Assembly: GCA_963580245.1 (NCBI GenBank) | Contig: CAUZJO010000006.1 | Coordinates: forward strand, 1 to 60,045 | Source of the DNA: CAUZJO01 sp963580245 | Lineage (GTDB): Bacteria > Sumerlaeota > Sumerlaeia > MVZB01 | DNA: 60,045 nt | Direction of reading: 5' to 3' | In this document: positions 1 to 10,164 of the stretch, one piece after another | Numbering within the stretch: the first letter of the stretch is position 1 | Layout: each line of letters opens with the position of its first letter | Notes under the pieces: model-generated | Told to the model about the DNA's origin: nothing | Databases searched by the model: none | The model's input: the letters and a program-made list of their open reading frames with translations, nothing else | Program-made: the position numbers and the translations under genes

Positions 1-243
1 GGTAATGTCATGCGCCAAATGGTCGTGGATTTGGGGATGGAACCAATCGTTCCTCCAAAGCGCAACCGGATGTATCCTTGGGAATATGAGCGGGAAATGT
101 ATAAAAAATGCAATGAAGTGGAGCGGCCTTTCCGTCGTTTGAAAGACTTTCGTCGGATCTTTTCCCGTTTTGAGAAGTTGGATGTTATGTTTGTCGGTTT
201 TATCTGTTTCGCCCTTGCCGTCGACATGCTCCGTTTGTGTTAA
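1..243 (+). CDS. IS5-family transposase, C-terminal fragment (cut by window edge)
   Basis: The frame is open from base 1, so this is the last 80 residues of a longer protein. It carries the hallmark end of IS5 DDE transposases: a basic PKRNRMYPWEYEREMYKKCN stretch, then NEVERPFRRLKDFRRIFSRF with the catalytic Glu region, then FEKLDVMFVGFICFALAVD. In the family this segment supplies the third acidic residue of the DDE triad, which catalyses strand transfer. The tail is intact and ends in TAA inside the presumed terminal repeat. Whether the whole transposase is functional cannot be judged here. Confidence 0.85.
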   Translation, partial: GNVMRQMVVDLGMEPIVPPKRNRMYPWEYEREMYKKCNEVERPFRRLKDFRRIFSRFEKLDVMFVGFICFALAVDMLRLC

Positions 244-253
244 CAGGCCCTAG
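1..253 (+). mobile_element. IS5-family insertion sequence, right end only
   Basis: The window opens inside an insertion sequence. The C-terminal part of an IS5-type transposase runs to its stop at 241-243. The stop lies within GTTAACAGGCCCTAG (239-253), which resembles the terminal inverted repeat of IS5-group elements (outward reading CTAGGGCCTGTTAAC). I take 253 as the probable outer end. The left end and any target duplication lie outside the window, so this boundary is an inference. Confidence 0.7.
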
Positions 254-407
254 AATTATCGGCGAACCCGCGCAATCACACAACATTATTCGCTCCACGG
301 CGACCTGATCGCCGAAGTGATCAATGGTCATTTACACCAACGATAGACGCCCCAAGATTATCAGATGCGCACGATGTAGCAGAGTGAGCCGGCGCATGGT
401 TGGACGA

Positions 408-1718
408 TCAACCTCGCGGGACCCATTGCGCCTTGGACAGCACCGACGGCACCAGCCCCAGCGTGACCACCAACAGCGCGATCATAACGCCGTAGGCCAA
501 TAGGATCGAATCGTAATCGTAGAGCGTTGCGCCGTGGAACGTCCACTGCTCGGCGAGTAGGCCCAGTTTGACGGAGCTGGAACAGATCAGTCCCGACATC
601 GCCGCGCCGCCGTGCATCAACACCATCGTGATTGACGTGGACAGCGACTTATTATGATGGGGGATCAGCCCCATCATCTCGGTCGAGATGGCGATCGAGG
701 AAGTGGCGTAGATGAGGCCGAAAAGAAAATTGAGCGCTCCGACGATGAGGATCAGGTGCAGGGGGTGGTGGACGAACGCCCGGCCCATGAACAGGAAGAT
801 GACCGCCGCAAACCCGAAGTGACAAACCAGAAATACGCGCTTACTGCCGAACGAGTCGATGGCCTTGCCGCCCAGATAAAAACCGACGATAGAACCGACC
901 ATGATCATGTTGCCCATCCAGACGACCCGATTGTCGCCCCATCCCATCACTCTTTTCTCGATCAGGCCAAACAGAAAGGGACAACCCGCCGTGAAGAGCA
1001 TCAACAGAAAGACGTAGGCGTTAAAGGACGCAAATCCTTCGGCCCGTAGCAGTTCGCCCAGGACCGGCCACGCGCGGCGAATCGAACCCAAACCGGATCG
1101 CTCGCGCTCGGGAACGCGCAGATAAAACCAGATGCGGGCGATCAGGGCCAGCGTCAACAAGCCCAGGATCGCCTGGTAGGCGCCGATGGGGGAGCTTTCG
1201 GTAAGGAAGAGCGCGCAAACGCCGGTCACGATGATCGCGACCAATTGCCAGCAGAAGCGCATCCGGCCGAAGAAACGGCCGCGAATGGATTGGGGAACGA
1301 TCGGGCTAAGCAACGCGAACCAGCTGGCCGCGAAAAGCGTGAAGCCGAACGAGTAGACAATCAGCCCGGCGACCAGAAACGATTCCCTCAACGCGAGCGA
1401 GCCCCATCCCGCCGCGGCAATCAGCCCGAAACCGACGGCCTGAAAAATGGTCCCCGTCAGGCCGATGAGTTTCTTGCCGAAGCGATCGGCGACCACCGCG
1501 AAGGGCAATTGGAGGAAAGCGCCGACGAGGGTCGGCATGGACAGGTACAAAAAGATGCGGGCACTGCTGATTTCGAACGCGGTCATGTAGACCAGCAGAA
1601 TGCCGTTGGAGAACACCAGAAAAGAGGACGCCGCGAAACTCTGCGAGAGGATCGCGTTGCGCATGCCGACCCGCCGAAAGGGCTCGACCGGGTCCGATTG
1701 GGCATCACGGGAATTCAT
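408..1718 (-). CDS. Major facilitator superfamily (MFS) transporter
   Basis: A 436-residue integral membrane protein with about twelve hydrophobic segments. The MFS motif A appears between helices 2 and 3 as ADRFGKK, after a helix ending LVGAFLQLPFAVV. A second loop motif (AIDSFGSKR) lies at the equivalent place in the C-terminal half. The reading frame stays open upstream to 1994, but that extension is polar, Arg/Ser/Pro-rich and overlaps the neighbouring gene. I therefore start at the ATG at 1718 (MNSRDAQSDP), which gives a normal MFS length. There is no strong Shine-Dalgarno sequence. It lies 170 bp downstream of the DUF1501 gene on the same strand and may be cotranscribed with it. The substrate cannot be predicted. 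Confidence 0.8.
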   Translation of the reverse strand: MNSRDAQSDPVEPFRRVGMRNAILSQSFAASSFLVFSNGILLVYMTAFEISSARIFLYLSMPTLVGAFLQLPFAVVADRFGKKLIGLTGTIFQAVGFGLIAAAGWGSLALRESFLVAGLIVYSFGFTLFAASWFALLSPIVPQSIRGRFFGRMRFCWQLVAIIVTGVCALFLTESSPIGAYQAILGLLTLALIARIWFYLRVPERERSGLGSIRRAWPVLGELLRAEGFASFNAYVFLLMLFTAGCPFLFGLIEKRVMGWGDNRVVWMGNMIMVGSIVGFYLGGKAIDSFGSKRVFLVCHFGFAAVIFLFMGRAFVHHPLHLILIVGALNFLFGLIYATSSIAISTEMMGLIPHHNKSLSTSITMVLMHGGAAMSGLICSSSVKLGLLAEQWTFHGATLYDYDSILLAYGVMIALLVVTLGLVPSVLSKAQWVPRG

Positions 1719-1887
1719 TCGGTTTGATCGATCAATGGATGGCGACGCTTGGCGTGGCCGTCTACACCCAGCCAACCAAGGAAGAACGATACCAGATTCA
1801 CGCCCTGAGGGAAGCCCAAAACAGCAGTTGCGAAATCGCCCGGATTCGGGGACGGCGCAAAAGCACGATCGGGTGAGAATCCGTGGC

Positions 1888-3231
1888 TCAAACGAGTTCG
1901 TGAATGGGTATGCCCGTCTTATCGTCGATGGAATTGGCGATCTTGACGGGACGGCCGATCGGGTGCATGTAGGTTTTCTCCCAATCGATTCCAAACGCCT
2001 TATAGATGGTCGCGAACAAGTCGCCGATCGAGGTCATCCGCTCGGTGACGGCACCGGCGGTCTCGTCGCTGGCGCCGACGACCCTCCCCCCCGCGATACC
2101 GCCGCCGCCCACCATCAGCGACCAACACTGGGACCAGTGATCGCGCCCGCCTTTGGGATTGATATGCGGCGTGCGGCCGAACTCGCCCATGACCAGCACG
2201 ATGGTCGAGTCGAGCAGGCCGCACCGTGCGAGGTCTTCGAGTAGTGTCGAAAGTGTGCGGTCGAGCGTGGGAGAAAGAACCTCGCGCAGTCGCTTATCGT
2301 TGTCGGCGTGAGTGTCCCACGCCCCGTCGTTGTAGCCCGAGGCGGTTACGAAGCGGCACCCCGCTTCGACCAACCGCCGCGCCAGCAGAACGCTTTGGCC
2401 AAATCGGTCGCGGCCATATGCATCACGCGTCTTCTCGTCCTCTTGGGTCAAGTCGAACGCCGTTTTGACCGTCGGCGAGCTGAGCATCGCGAGGGCCTGT
2501 TCCGACACTGCGTCGAACTTGCCGTAGGCGGCGCGCTCCTCGTTCTCACGGAACATCCGGTCGACCACGCGCATGAATGATCGGCGGTGCTCAATCAGCT
2601 CGGGCGAGATCGACTTAGGCAGGCTCAGGTCGGGGATCGAGAAGTTCTCCTGGCTGGGGTCGGGAACGATCATCGGGTCGTATTGCGAACCGATAAAGGC
2701 CGACATGAAGCTGTCGCGGTAGTTTGAAAAGTCGCTGCCGCGCGGCTGGGGCGCCAGCACGTAAGGGGGCAACTGGTTGCGCGGCCCCATTTCGCGCGCG
2801 ACGATCGAGCCGATGCTGGGGAAGTTCATCGCGGGGTTGGGACGGTGGCCCGTCATGGCATAGTAGGTGCCCTGGGGGTGATTGACTTCCTCGCTACGCA
2901 TCGAGCGGATAATCGACAGCTTATCCATCTGACCGGCGATCTTGGGGAAGAGGTCGGAGATCTGAACGCCGTCGGCCTTGGTTGCGATCGGCTTGAAGGG
3001 GCTGGTGGATTTTGGATCCCAGGTGTCCATCTGGCTGGGTCCACCCTCGAGCCAGACCAGGATGCAAGCCTGCGCCTTGCCTTGGATCGGACCCCCGCCC
3101 GGGGCCAGACCGTTCGCGGCCCGTAGATACTGATCGAGGCCGATTCCCAGCAGACCGAGAGAACCGACGCGCAGGAAGTCGCGCCGCGCCATCCGGCATC
3201 CGCCGCAGCCGCTGTTGCCCACGTCCGTCAT
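1888..3231 (-). CDS. DUF1501 family protein with Tat-type signal
   Basis: A 447-residue protein of the DUF1501 family, a sulfatase/alkaline-phosphatase-like fold common in Planctomycetota and relatives. The N-terminus has a twin-arginine motif (ARRDFLRVGSLGLLGIG), so export in folded form is likely. The family core follows: CILVWLEGGPSQMDTWDPK near residue 58, then SEEVNHPQGTYYAMTGHRPN, and near the C-terminus VMGEFGRTPHINPKGGRDHW, which holds conserved Asp/His residues. A Shine-Dalgarno-like AAGGG precedes the ATG. The gene directly follows the DUF1549/DUF1553 gene (102 bp gap), the usual pairing in these phyla. The biochemical function of the pair is not established; roles in polysaccharide or sulfated glycan use are often suggested. 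Confidence 0.88.
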   Translation of the reverse strand: MTDVGNSGCGGCRMARRDFLRVGSLGLLGIGLDQYLRAANGLAPGGGPIQGKAQACILVWLEGGPSQMDTWDPKSTSPFKPIATKADGVQISDLFPKIAGQMDKLSIIRSMRSEEVNHPQGTYYAMTGHRPNPAMNFPSIGSIVAREMGPRNQLPPYVLAPQPRGSDFSNYRDSFMSAFIGSQYDPMIVPDPSQENFSIPDLSLPKSISPELIEHRRSFMRVVDRMFRENEERAAYGKFDAVSEQALAMLSSPTVKTAFDLTQEDEKTRDAYGRDRFGQSVLLARRLVEAGCRFVTASGYNDGAWDTHADNDKRLREVLSPTLDRTLSTLLEDLARCGLLDSTIVLVMGEFGRTPHINPKGGRDHWSQCWSLMVGGGGIAGGRVVGASDETAGAVTERMTSIGDLFATIYKAFGIDWEKTYMHPIGRPVKIANSIDDKTGIPIHELV

Positions 3232-3332
3232 CTGCCCTTACCCTTCGCCAAGTTCTTTGTGCCGATTCGCCAAATCATCGAGAAGTCGGCCCCCATCATT
3301 GGGTGGATTATACCGCGCGCCGCCAAGTATAG

Positions 3333-5894
3333 TTAGTGGTTATGCGTGAACTCCCGCGCGGTGATGATACCCCAGACCAGCGCCTTGACGCTCTCGTCAC
3401 GCGAGGGGCCTTCGGCGATGAGTTTCTCCAATTCGGTCCGCTCCCATTCGGTGGGATGGCGACACAGCGCGGTGAGGTAAAACTCCTCGATGATTTCGCG
3501 GTCGTCGGCCCCCCGGGTCAACAGGAGATCCACCCGCCCGCCGGGCGTCGATATCTTATCGGTATAGGTCGACCCCGCGAACATGTGCAAGGCTTGGCCC
3601 AGGGTCGGGTCGCCCGGCTTCTCGGGCAGCACCTGGCGCGTGGGACGCCCATGGACCTCAAGGAAACGGTGGGGCGCAATGTCGGGAACCAGGTCAATCG
3701 CACGTGACCCCTCGGGGTAGGGCCCGGCGCCGATGTAGGGCTCGCCAAGAAACGTCTCCTCCACGCCCGTGACCCGCGAGATGGCGTCGACCAGGACGAC
3801 CGCGTCGAGCATGCGCGGCTGGAAGCGCGAGTAATTGATCCGGTCCTCGCGGTTCGAATCGTTCACTTTCGACGAAAGCTGATAGGTCCCGGATTGGACG
3901 ATCGTGCGGATCAGATGCTTCAGATCAAACCCATGGACCGCAAAATCACGCGCCAGCGCCTCGAGCAGTTCATGATGCGTGGGAGGGTTGGTCGCGCGGA
4001 AGTCATCGACCGGCTGGACGATGCCTCGACCGAAGAAGTCGCCCCAGATCCGGTTGACGGCCGCCCGGGCGAAATAGGGATTCTCGGGCGACGTCATCCA
4101 CTCGGCCAGCACTCTGCGCAAATCGAGCGGCATGTTCCCCGCGGGTGTTTGCCCGTCGAGAAAGGCGGGAACCACGGGCGCCTTGGTGCGCGGATGAAGC
4201 AATACCTTGACGCAGATGCACTGAGCTTTATTCTCGCACGCGCATTCGGAGTCGGAAGCGTGAAAAGGCCGATCGACCAACAGATCGCTCTCCGTGGTGC
4301 GAATCATCCGATTAAAAAAAGACGCCAGCCCCCAGAACTGGTCCTGGCTCCAGGCGTCGAAGGGATGGTTATGGCACTCGGCGCATTCAAGGCGCAGCCC
4401 GTGGAAAACCCGCATCTGTTCGGCCATGATCGTCTGCGGACTCAGTTTCTCGGTCGTGCGGTAGAAGTGCGTGGTTGGCCCGCCGTATCCCTGCGCGGCG
4501 ATGCGTTCACGGGCAATCTGGTCATAGGGGACATTGCGCGCGATGCGATTGCGCACCCACTCCTGATAGAGGTGCGTTTTCTTCAAATCCTGCTGCGAAC
4601 TGAACCCGACGCGAAAGAGGTCGGCGAAGCGATAGGTCCAGAAATCGACGTATTCGGGGGATGCAAGCAGGGTCTCGATCAATGCGTCCCGCTTGTTGGG
4701 ATTGGGGTCGGTCAGGAACTTGCGCGCTCGGTCGGCGGGCGGCAACGTGCCGGTCAGGTCCAGGCAGACCCGTCGCAGGAACTCGGCGTCGATCGAGACC
4801 TCGGAGGGAACGATGTTGAACTTACGCAGCTTGGCGAAGACGTGCTCGTCGATCAAATTACGCGCGGGCGGCGGCGATGGGTATTCGGCGATCGGACGGG
4901 TGATCACGCCCACGCGTGTCGAAGCCGCGTGGCCCGCGGCGCGCACCATCACCGCCGTCTCGCCGGAGCTCACCGCCTCGACTCGGCCCTCGGCGTCGAC
5001 CCGCGCCACCGTCTCGTTGCTCGAAACGTAGCGAACCTGATCCGTCACGTCCTCACGCCGGCCGTCGGCCAGTCGCGCCGCCACCAGCAACTGCTGCTTC
5101 CCGACGCGATCGAGCACCACGTGGCGCGGAAATATCTCCAGGCCCTCGATCGGGACGGCTCCTGAACTGTCTTCCTCGCCGTACGCGGCCCCTTCCCGGA
5201 TCCACTCCAGGATCGCCTGGTAATCACGCGAACCGACATCAATCCGCGTGCCTCCGCCGTGAGCGACCGCGCCGGTCGACTTGAGCAACAGCAGGCTTTG
5301 TTCGGGAGCGTTCAGGTCGACCCGCGGCAGCGGTGTCTCGCTCTGCTCGGCGCTCAGGACTTCGTATCGGCCACCCTCGACGATCCAATGGTGGTCATCG
5401 CGAGGGAACTGGGAGCCCAGCGACAGCTTAAAGCCGTTGCGACCCTTGACCCCGCCGTGGCAATCAACCGTGTTGCAACCCCGGCGGGTCAGGATGCCGC
5501 CGATATCGCGCTGAAAGCTGAACGGCCGGGTCTGGTCCGAACCTTCGACGCGCACGCGCGCCATGGCCTTTTGACCGTCAAACTCGGCCGTCAATTCAAA
5601 TGCCCCGTCCGCCCGCGCCACAACGCGCCCCCGCTCGGCGAGAGAGGCCCGTTCCGGGTGAGAAACCGTCAGTCGGCAGCGCGCGGTCACGTCGCGCCGC
5701 AGCCCGTCGCCATACTCCCCCATCACCACGAAGTGCTGGGAAGCCGCAATACCCCACAAGATGGCCTCCTCGGGAATGATACGAAGAGACACGAGGCTGG
5801 GAGGAGAATCCATGGGCCCTTCGGCCGCTTTCGCCGTCATCACCGCAAGCAGCGTTGGCATCAGCAAGCCGAGTGTCAAGCAACCCAGTCTCAT
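3333..5894 (-). CDS. DUF1549/DUF1553 (PSCyt2/PSD1-type) exported protein with Big-2-like domains
   Basis: An 853-residue exported protein. A signal peptide covers about residues 1-23 (cleavage after AKAA). A bacterial Ig-like (Big-2) domain spans about 35-120. A cytochrome-like segment carries C140-x4-C145-H146. A second Ig-like domain lies around 255-335. DUF1549 (from LIDEHVFAKLRKFNI) includes the CAECHNHPFDAW motif, which has a CxxCH haem-binding form. DUF1553 (AAVNRIWGDFFGRGIVQPVDDF) makes up the C-terminal third. This architecture is typical of Planctomycetota and relatives and is nearly always beside a DUF1501 gene, as here. The ATG at 5894 has AGAGGA six bases upstream. It is the first gene of a minus-strand group with DUF1501 and probably the MFS gene. 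Whether haem is bound and what the protein does are unknown. Confidence 0.9.
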   Translation of the reverse strand: MRLGCLTLGLLMPTLLAVMTAKAAEGPMDSPPSLVSLRIIPEEAILWGIAASQHFVVMGEYGDGLRRDVTARCRLTVSHPERASLAERGRVVARADGAFELTAEFDGQKAMARVRVEGSDQTRPFSFQRDIGGILTRRGCNTVDCHGGVKGRNGFKLSLGSQFPRDDHHWIVEGGRYEVLSAEQSETPLPRVDLNAPEQSLLLLKSTGAVAHGGGTRIDVGSRDYQAILEWIREGAAYGEEDSSGAVPIEGLEIFPRHVVLDRVGKQQLLVAARLADGRREDVTDQVRYVSSNETVARVDAEGRVEAVSSGETAVMVRAAGHAASTRVGVITRPIAEYPSPPPARNLIDEHVFAKLRKFNIVPSEVSIDAEFLRRVCLDLTGTLPPADRARKFLTDPNPNKRDALIETLLASPEYVDFWTYRFADLFRVGFSSQQDLKKTHLYQEWVRNRIARNVPYDQIARERIAAQGYGGPTTHFYRTTEKLSPQTIMAEQMRVFHGLRLECAECHNHPFDAWSQDQFWGLASFFNRMIRTTESDLLVDRPFHASDSECACENKAQCICVKVLLHPRTKAPVVPAFLDGQTPAGNMPLDLRRVLAEWMTSPENPYFARAAVNRIWGDFFGRGIVQPVDDFRATNPPTHHELLEALARDFAVHGFDLKHLIRTIVQSGTYQLSSKVNDSNREDRINYSRFQPRMLDAVVLVDAISRVTGVEETFLGEPYIGAGPYPEGSRAIDLVPDIAPHRFLEVHGRPTRQVLPEKPGDPTLGQALHMFAGSTYTDKISTPGGRVDLLLTRGADDREIIEEFYLTALCRHPTEWERTELEKLIAEGPSRDESVKALVWGIITAREFTHNH

Positions 5895-6221
5895 TCAATG
5901 TCCTCTGCTAGGCATATCACAAACGCGAAAAGCCAGCCTCCCGCGCCACCCGCCTTACGAAGGGCCCACTATCTCAAATTCTTATACATTTCAGCGTGAA
6001 ACGCAACCGGATTCCGGAGAAGGACGAACCGCGCGAGCGCGGACCCTTCAATCGGATTAGACTGTCTAAAACCCAATCGATAAAGCCTACACTCGCGATC
6101 AACGGAAGTCTTCACAATCTCATCGGCAAACTGTCATCATTTACTCTTTTAAGGCAACCGAATCGCGTCCATCGGTCAACCATTCCAGATTAAACCGGGC
6201 AAAATGTGCCTGGATTCAACC

Positions 6222-6250
6222 TTGAAATGATCGTGCGAGAGCGTTAGAAT
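6222..6250 (+). promoter_or_regulatory. Sigma70-type promoter of the GH32 gene
   Basis: TTGAAA at 6222-6227 and TAGAAT at 6245-6250 are separated by 17 bp. The expected start of transcription is about 6257, giving a leader of roughly 75 bases before the GH32 ATG at 6334. The rest of the 5895-6333 interval holds no gene I can support. Confidence 0.6.
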
Positions 6251-6333
6251 CCAAGAAACAAATGGTCAGGTTCCGCACAAACTGACTGTAAATAGGAAAT
6301 TTCGGGTTGCATGTATTTTCCAGGGAGGATGAA

Positions 6334-7977
6334 ATGTTGTTCACATTAACGAAAACCGTGGCGCTCGTCTTTGCAATGTCATATCTAGCCAGCATAGCTG
6401 ATTCCACGGCTGCCGAAATCAAGTATCCATCAAAAGTGGAACGGCAATCATACGCGGATACGCTGGATGAGCAGCTTGAACAATTGCAAGACGATCCCCA
6501 GATCAAACGCTGGGCGGCTTCACGAAAAGCGATGGCCTCCGATCCGCATCGCCCCCTGTACCACTTTGTAAACCCACAAGCCAATCTGAACGATCCAAAC
6601 GGTCTGTGCCAATGGCAGGGCCGTTATCATCTTTTCTACCAGGCCTATCCCCCTGAAGACCCGCGCCAGCACTGGGGTCACGCGGTCAGCGATGACCTTG
6701 TGCGCTGGAAGGACCTGCCACTGGCGATCTACCCCGGTATCGAAAAGCACTGTTTCAGTGGTTCCACGCTGGTCGAGGAAGACCGCGTTATTGCCAATTA
6801 CCATGGAACCGTCGTGGGGAACATGATCGCGGTCTCCAGCGATCCATTGCTCCTTAATTGGGATAAACTAGACGGCAATCCGGTCATGCCGATGCTTCCA
6901 CCGCCGGATGAAAACGGTCGCCCGTATCGGGTGTACGACCCCTGTATCTGGAAAGAGGATGACGGCTACTATTCCATCTCCGGTGCCTATATTGATGGCA
7001 ACATTTTTGAAACCAGCAAAATGGCACAGCACTTATTCTTTTCCCAGGATCTGGAGAATTGGACTTATCTCGGTCCGTTCATCATCGACGGCTTTTTCAC
7101 CGGACCCGGTGAAGACGGCGCGGTGCCGTATTTCTGGCCGCTCGGAGACAAATATATCCTCATCTTCGCGAGCCACCTACGCGGAGCGCAGTACCTGATC
7201 GGCGACTTCGATAAAATCGGAAAGAAGTTTATCCCTCGGAAGCACGGTCGATTCAATTTCGGACGAATGATGCACGGCGGTGTCCACGCTCCAACCGCCA
7301 CGATCGATGACAATGGACGTCTCATTGTCATTTACAACATCAACGAAGCTAAACCGACCAAGGGTTGGGACCACATCATGTCCGTGCCGCGGGTGCTCAC
7401 GCTTAAGGAAGGTTTAACTCTCGGGATCGAGCCGATACCTGAACTCGCCACGCTACGCCGTGATGAAAAAGTGGTCTTGGAAACAACCATTCCAGCCAAT
7501 GAAGAGATAGTCTTCAATGATGTTGGCGGCAGCGCGATCGAGATCGAGGCCGTCATCGATCCTGGGGACGCACGCGAATTCGGGCTGAACGTCCTTAGAT
7601 CGCCGGACGGAACCGAAAAGACGAAGGTCGGCGTGTACCGCAAAGGATTAATGTCGGCGTCGGTTAGTTTTTATAACGATGCGCTCGTTATAGATATGAG
7701 CGACTCCTCCTTGAGCTCGGACGTCCGCGCCCGCGCTCCGGAGATAGCCCCGTTCCAGATTAAAGATGATGAGCCGGTAACATTCCGGATATTTATCGAC
7801 CGAAGCGTTGTGGAGGTCTTTGTGAACAATGAACAGGCCGCGTCGATTCGCGTCTACCCCGAGCGCGAAGACAGCGTCGGTGTCTCGGTTTATGCGAAGG
7901 GATCGAGCGCCGTGCTCCGTTCGATGAAAGTATGGCGGATGAAAACAATCTATCCGGAGGTGTATCCTGGGCTATAG
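6334..7977 (+). CDS. Secreted glycoside hydrolase family 32 (fructan/sucrose-active type)
   Basis: A 547-residue exported GH32-like enzyme: signal peptide about 1-25, N-terminal five-bladed propeller, C-terminal beta-sandwich (FRIFIDRSVVEVFVNNEQAAS). The nucleophile motif is clear (N86-D87-P88-N89-G90, within NPQANLNDPNG). The transition-state Asp of the usual RDP motif is present as VYDP (D202). The usual EC acid/base motif reads GEDGAVPYFWPLGDKY around E260/D261, without the Cys. This suggests a divergent subgroup, so the exact substrate (fructan, sucrose-like or other beta-fructofuranoside) is uncertain. I start at the ATG at 6334 because AGGGAGG lies five bases upstream (6322-6328); an in-frame TTG at 6307 is less likely. 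The gene has its own promoter and precedes a damaged glycosidase gene. Confidence 0.85.
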   Translation: MLFTLTKTVALVFAMSYLASIADSTAAEIKYPSKVERQSYADTLDEQLEQLQDDPQIKRWAASRKAMASDPHRPLYHFVNPQANLNDPNGLCQWQGRYHLFYQAYPPEDPRQHWGHAVSDDLVRWKDLPLAIYPGIEKHCFSGSTLVEEDRVIANYHGTVVGNMIAVSSDPLLLNWDKLDGNPVMPMLPPPDENGRPYRVYDPCIWKEDDGYYSISGAYIDGNIFETSKMAQHLFFSQDLENWTYLGPFIIDGFFTGPGEDGAVPYFWPLGDKYILIFASHLRGAQYLIGDFDKIGKKFIPRKHGRFNFGRMMHGGVHAPTATIDDNGRLIVIYNINEAKPTKGWDHIMSVPRVLTLKEGLTLGIEPIPELATLRRDEKVVLETTIPANEEIVFNDVGGSAIEIEAVIDPGDAREFGLNVLRSPDGTEKTKVGVYRKGLMSASVSFYNDALVIDMSDSSLSSDVRARAPEIAPFQIKDDEPVTFRIFIDRSVVEVFVNNEQAASIRVYPEREDSVGVSVYAKGSSAVLRSMKVWRMKTIYPEVYPGL

Positions 7978-8113
7978 GATCCGTCGCCTTTTTCGTTTCT
8001 CACTTGCCCTCACAGTGAAATTTCGGGAATTGACAAGTTGAAAGAGAATCGGGCATCGTTGCACGAAGGGTGATCGTCCACACGCAAGCTTTTCCCTGAT
8101 GAAGGAGATTGAG

Positions 8114-10164
8114 ATGAGCAAACGGATTTGATTTGACACTGCCGCACGCTTGGCCCGTCTTGCCCGGCGAAATCCATGCACGGCCCCGATTCGCGGCGGG
8201 GCGTTTCTTATTGTTCTGCTAGTCTCGTCGCTGGTCGTGCAGCACGATTGCCGCAGCGAAGCACGGCAGCCGGTCCCCGATCCAACCCCGCCCGGGACAC
8301 GATCGAGTATGTCAACCCGGACATCCCGGAGTTGAGCCCGCCGCAATACCCCGGCCAATCCTACGATGCCGTGGTTCCGGCCACGCTCGACCTTTGCCGA
8401 GCGCGCGCGCCTGTCGGTCAACGCGCTGACGGGCATGCTCAACCCAAACATGGACTGGGAGTTGTACGCCGGCGTCCATCATTACCATGACCCACCCGTG
8501 ATGAGTCACTTCTCGGGCGACCTCGCGACCATGGGTAAATACGTCGAAGCGATTCCGCTGGTGTGCGGCATGTGCGGCAGCAAGCAAAACATGGAAGCCG
8601 AGATGGGTCTTCGGGAGGTGCTCTTGAAACAACAGGGGGACGACGGCCTGATCTACCTTCCGCTGCCGGGGCGCCCCTGGGTCCTGCCGGCTCAGATGGA
8701 GCCCAACTCCGGCCTGCCCGGACGTCATGACGGTGTAAATCAGGTCAGTCTGCTCGGTTACGGGAACACCCACTCGATGATCGGGTTTCTGATCTACGGC
8801 CAGAAGGACCCCGACGGGCCGTGGCGCGAGGCCGCTCGGCGGATGGCGGAGGGCTTCAAGCGAACGGTTGTCGATGATGGCGAGATCGCCTATACGTTTT
8901 CCACGTGGATGAAGCCGGGAAGGGAAATCAAGCGCCCGGAACACCCGCCGCGTGGCATTATGGGCGGCATGATCGCCTGGCTGGCCACGGCGTTGGTGCG
9001 CTACGACCAAGCCGTCGGCGACCCGGAAGCAACAGTTTTGGCGCAAAAGATGATCCGCTATTCGATGGGGGAATTGAATTACTACGACGAAAACGGGAAA
9101 TTCATGCCCGACGGACCGGGAGTGGGCGACGGAATCTACGCCGAAAAGAGCGCCCACTTCTACACGCACGTGAAGAACATCACGGCGGCGCTCTACGTCA
9201 TGGAACGGACCGGCGACCGCGAGTTGATGGATAAGGCGCTCAAAGCCTACGACTGGGCGACCAAGGCCGGCAACAGCCTGCTGGGCTACTTCCCGGTGGT
9301 GACCACCGATCTCCCCGGCGGGTTTTTCACCTCCGAGACGTGCGAGGTCTCCGACATGATCTCGCCGGGGTCAAGTTCTCGCGCCTCGGAATCGACAAAT
9401 GGGACAACGTGGATCGCTGGGTCAGAAATCAACTGGCTGAAAATCAGTTGACCGACATCAGTTGGCTGTCCGACGGCCGGCTCGATTATGCCGATTCGAG
9501 CCTCAGTCTAAGCAGTTTTCCGGAGGGTCAGTATACGACGGATCGGGTGGCGGAGCGGACCGTGGGGGCTTTTGGCGGCTGGCCGGGCGTGAACAACTGG
9601 GTCTCACAGGACGACTGGGGCGCCGGCCAACACCTCGGCACGACGATCATGAACTGCTGTTCGGGGAGCGGCGCGCGGGAGCTTTACATCACCTGGCGCG
9701 ACATGATCTCCCACGATGAGGGCCGCTTGCGAGTGAACTTGCTGCTCAACCGCGCGTCGAAATGGGCCGACATCGACAGCTACATCCCTTACACGGGCAG
9801 GGTGGACGTCAAGATGAAGCAGGCGCTGGAGCTGGAGATTCGCATCCCGGAGTGGGTGCGGCCGCAAGAGGTGACATGCGAAGTCGGCGGCCAGGCCCGC
9901 GAGCTGACATTCGACGGCCGCTACGCCCGCGCGGGCAACGTGAAAGCGGGTCAAACCTGCACGCTCGAATTTCCGATCTTTGAGCGAACGGACAAGATCA
10001 CGGTTCAGGGGCGGGAATTCACGATCGTCCGCCGCGGCAACACGGTCGTCAAGATCGACCCGCCGGGTAAATACCATCCTTTCTATCAGCGCGCTCACTA
10101 CCGCAAGGGAGAGCCGCTCTACCGAAAAGTCAGGCGATTCGTGGCGGATGAAGATTTTGCTTGA
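8114..10164 (+). pseudogene. GH127-like (DUF1680 fold) exported glycosidase, disrupted by one stop and three frameshifts
   Basis: The gene starts at the ATG at 8114 (AAGGAG at 8102-8107) but meets an in-frame TGA at 8129. The same frame continues with a signal-peptide-like stretch (GAFLIVLLVSSLVV). Coding then shifts frame near 8270-8300 (DTIEYVNPDIPEL), shifts again at TTT 8393-8395 (one extra T restores ATLDL-AERARLSVN), and again near 9359-9361 (one missing base restores SDMI-LAGVKFSRLG). Zinc-site motifs of GH127 beta-L-arabinofuranosidases are present as SETC near 9333 and NCCSG near 9652. The family is inferred from these motifs and from the C-terminal sandwich (LELEIRIPEWVRP). Once intact it would have been about 680 residues and exported. 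Either it is a decaying gene or the assembly carries several single-base errors. Confidence 0.75.

Noticed and set aside
1719..1994. N-terminal extension of the MFS gene to 1994
   Set aside because: It is polar, Arg/Ser-rich and overlaps the 3' end of the DUF1501 gene; the ATG at 1718 gives a normal transporter.
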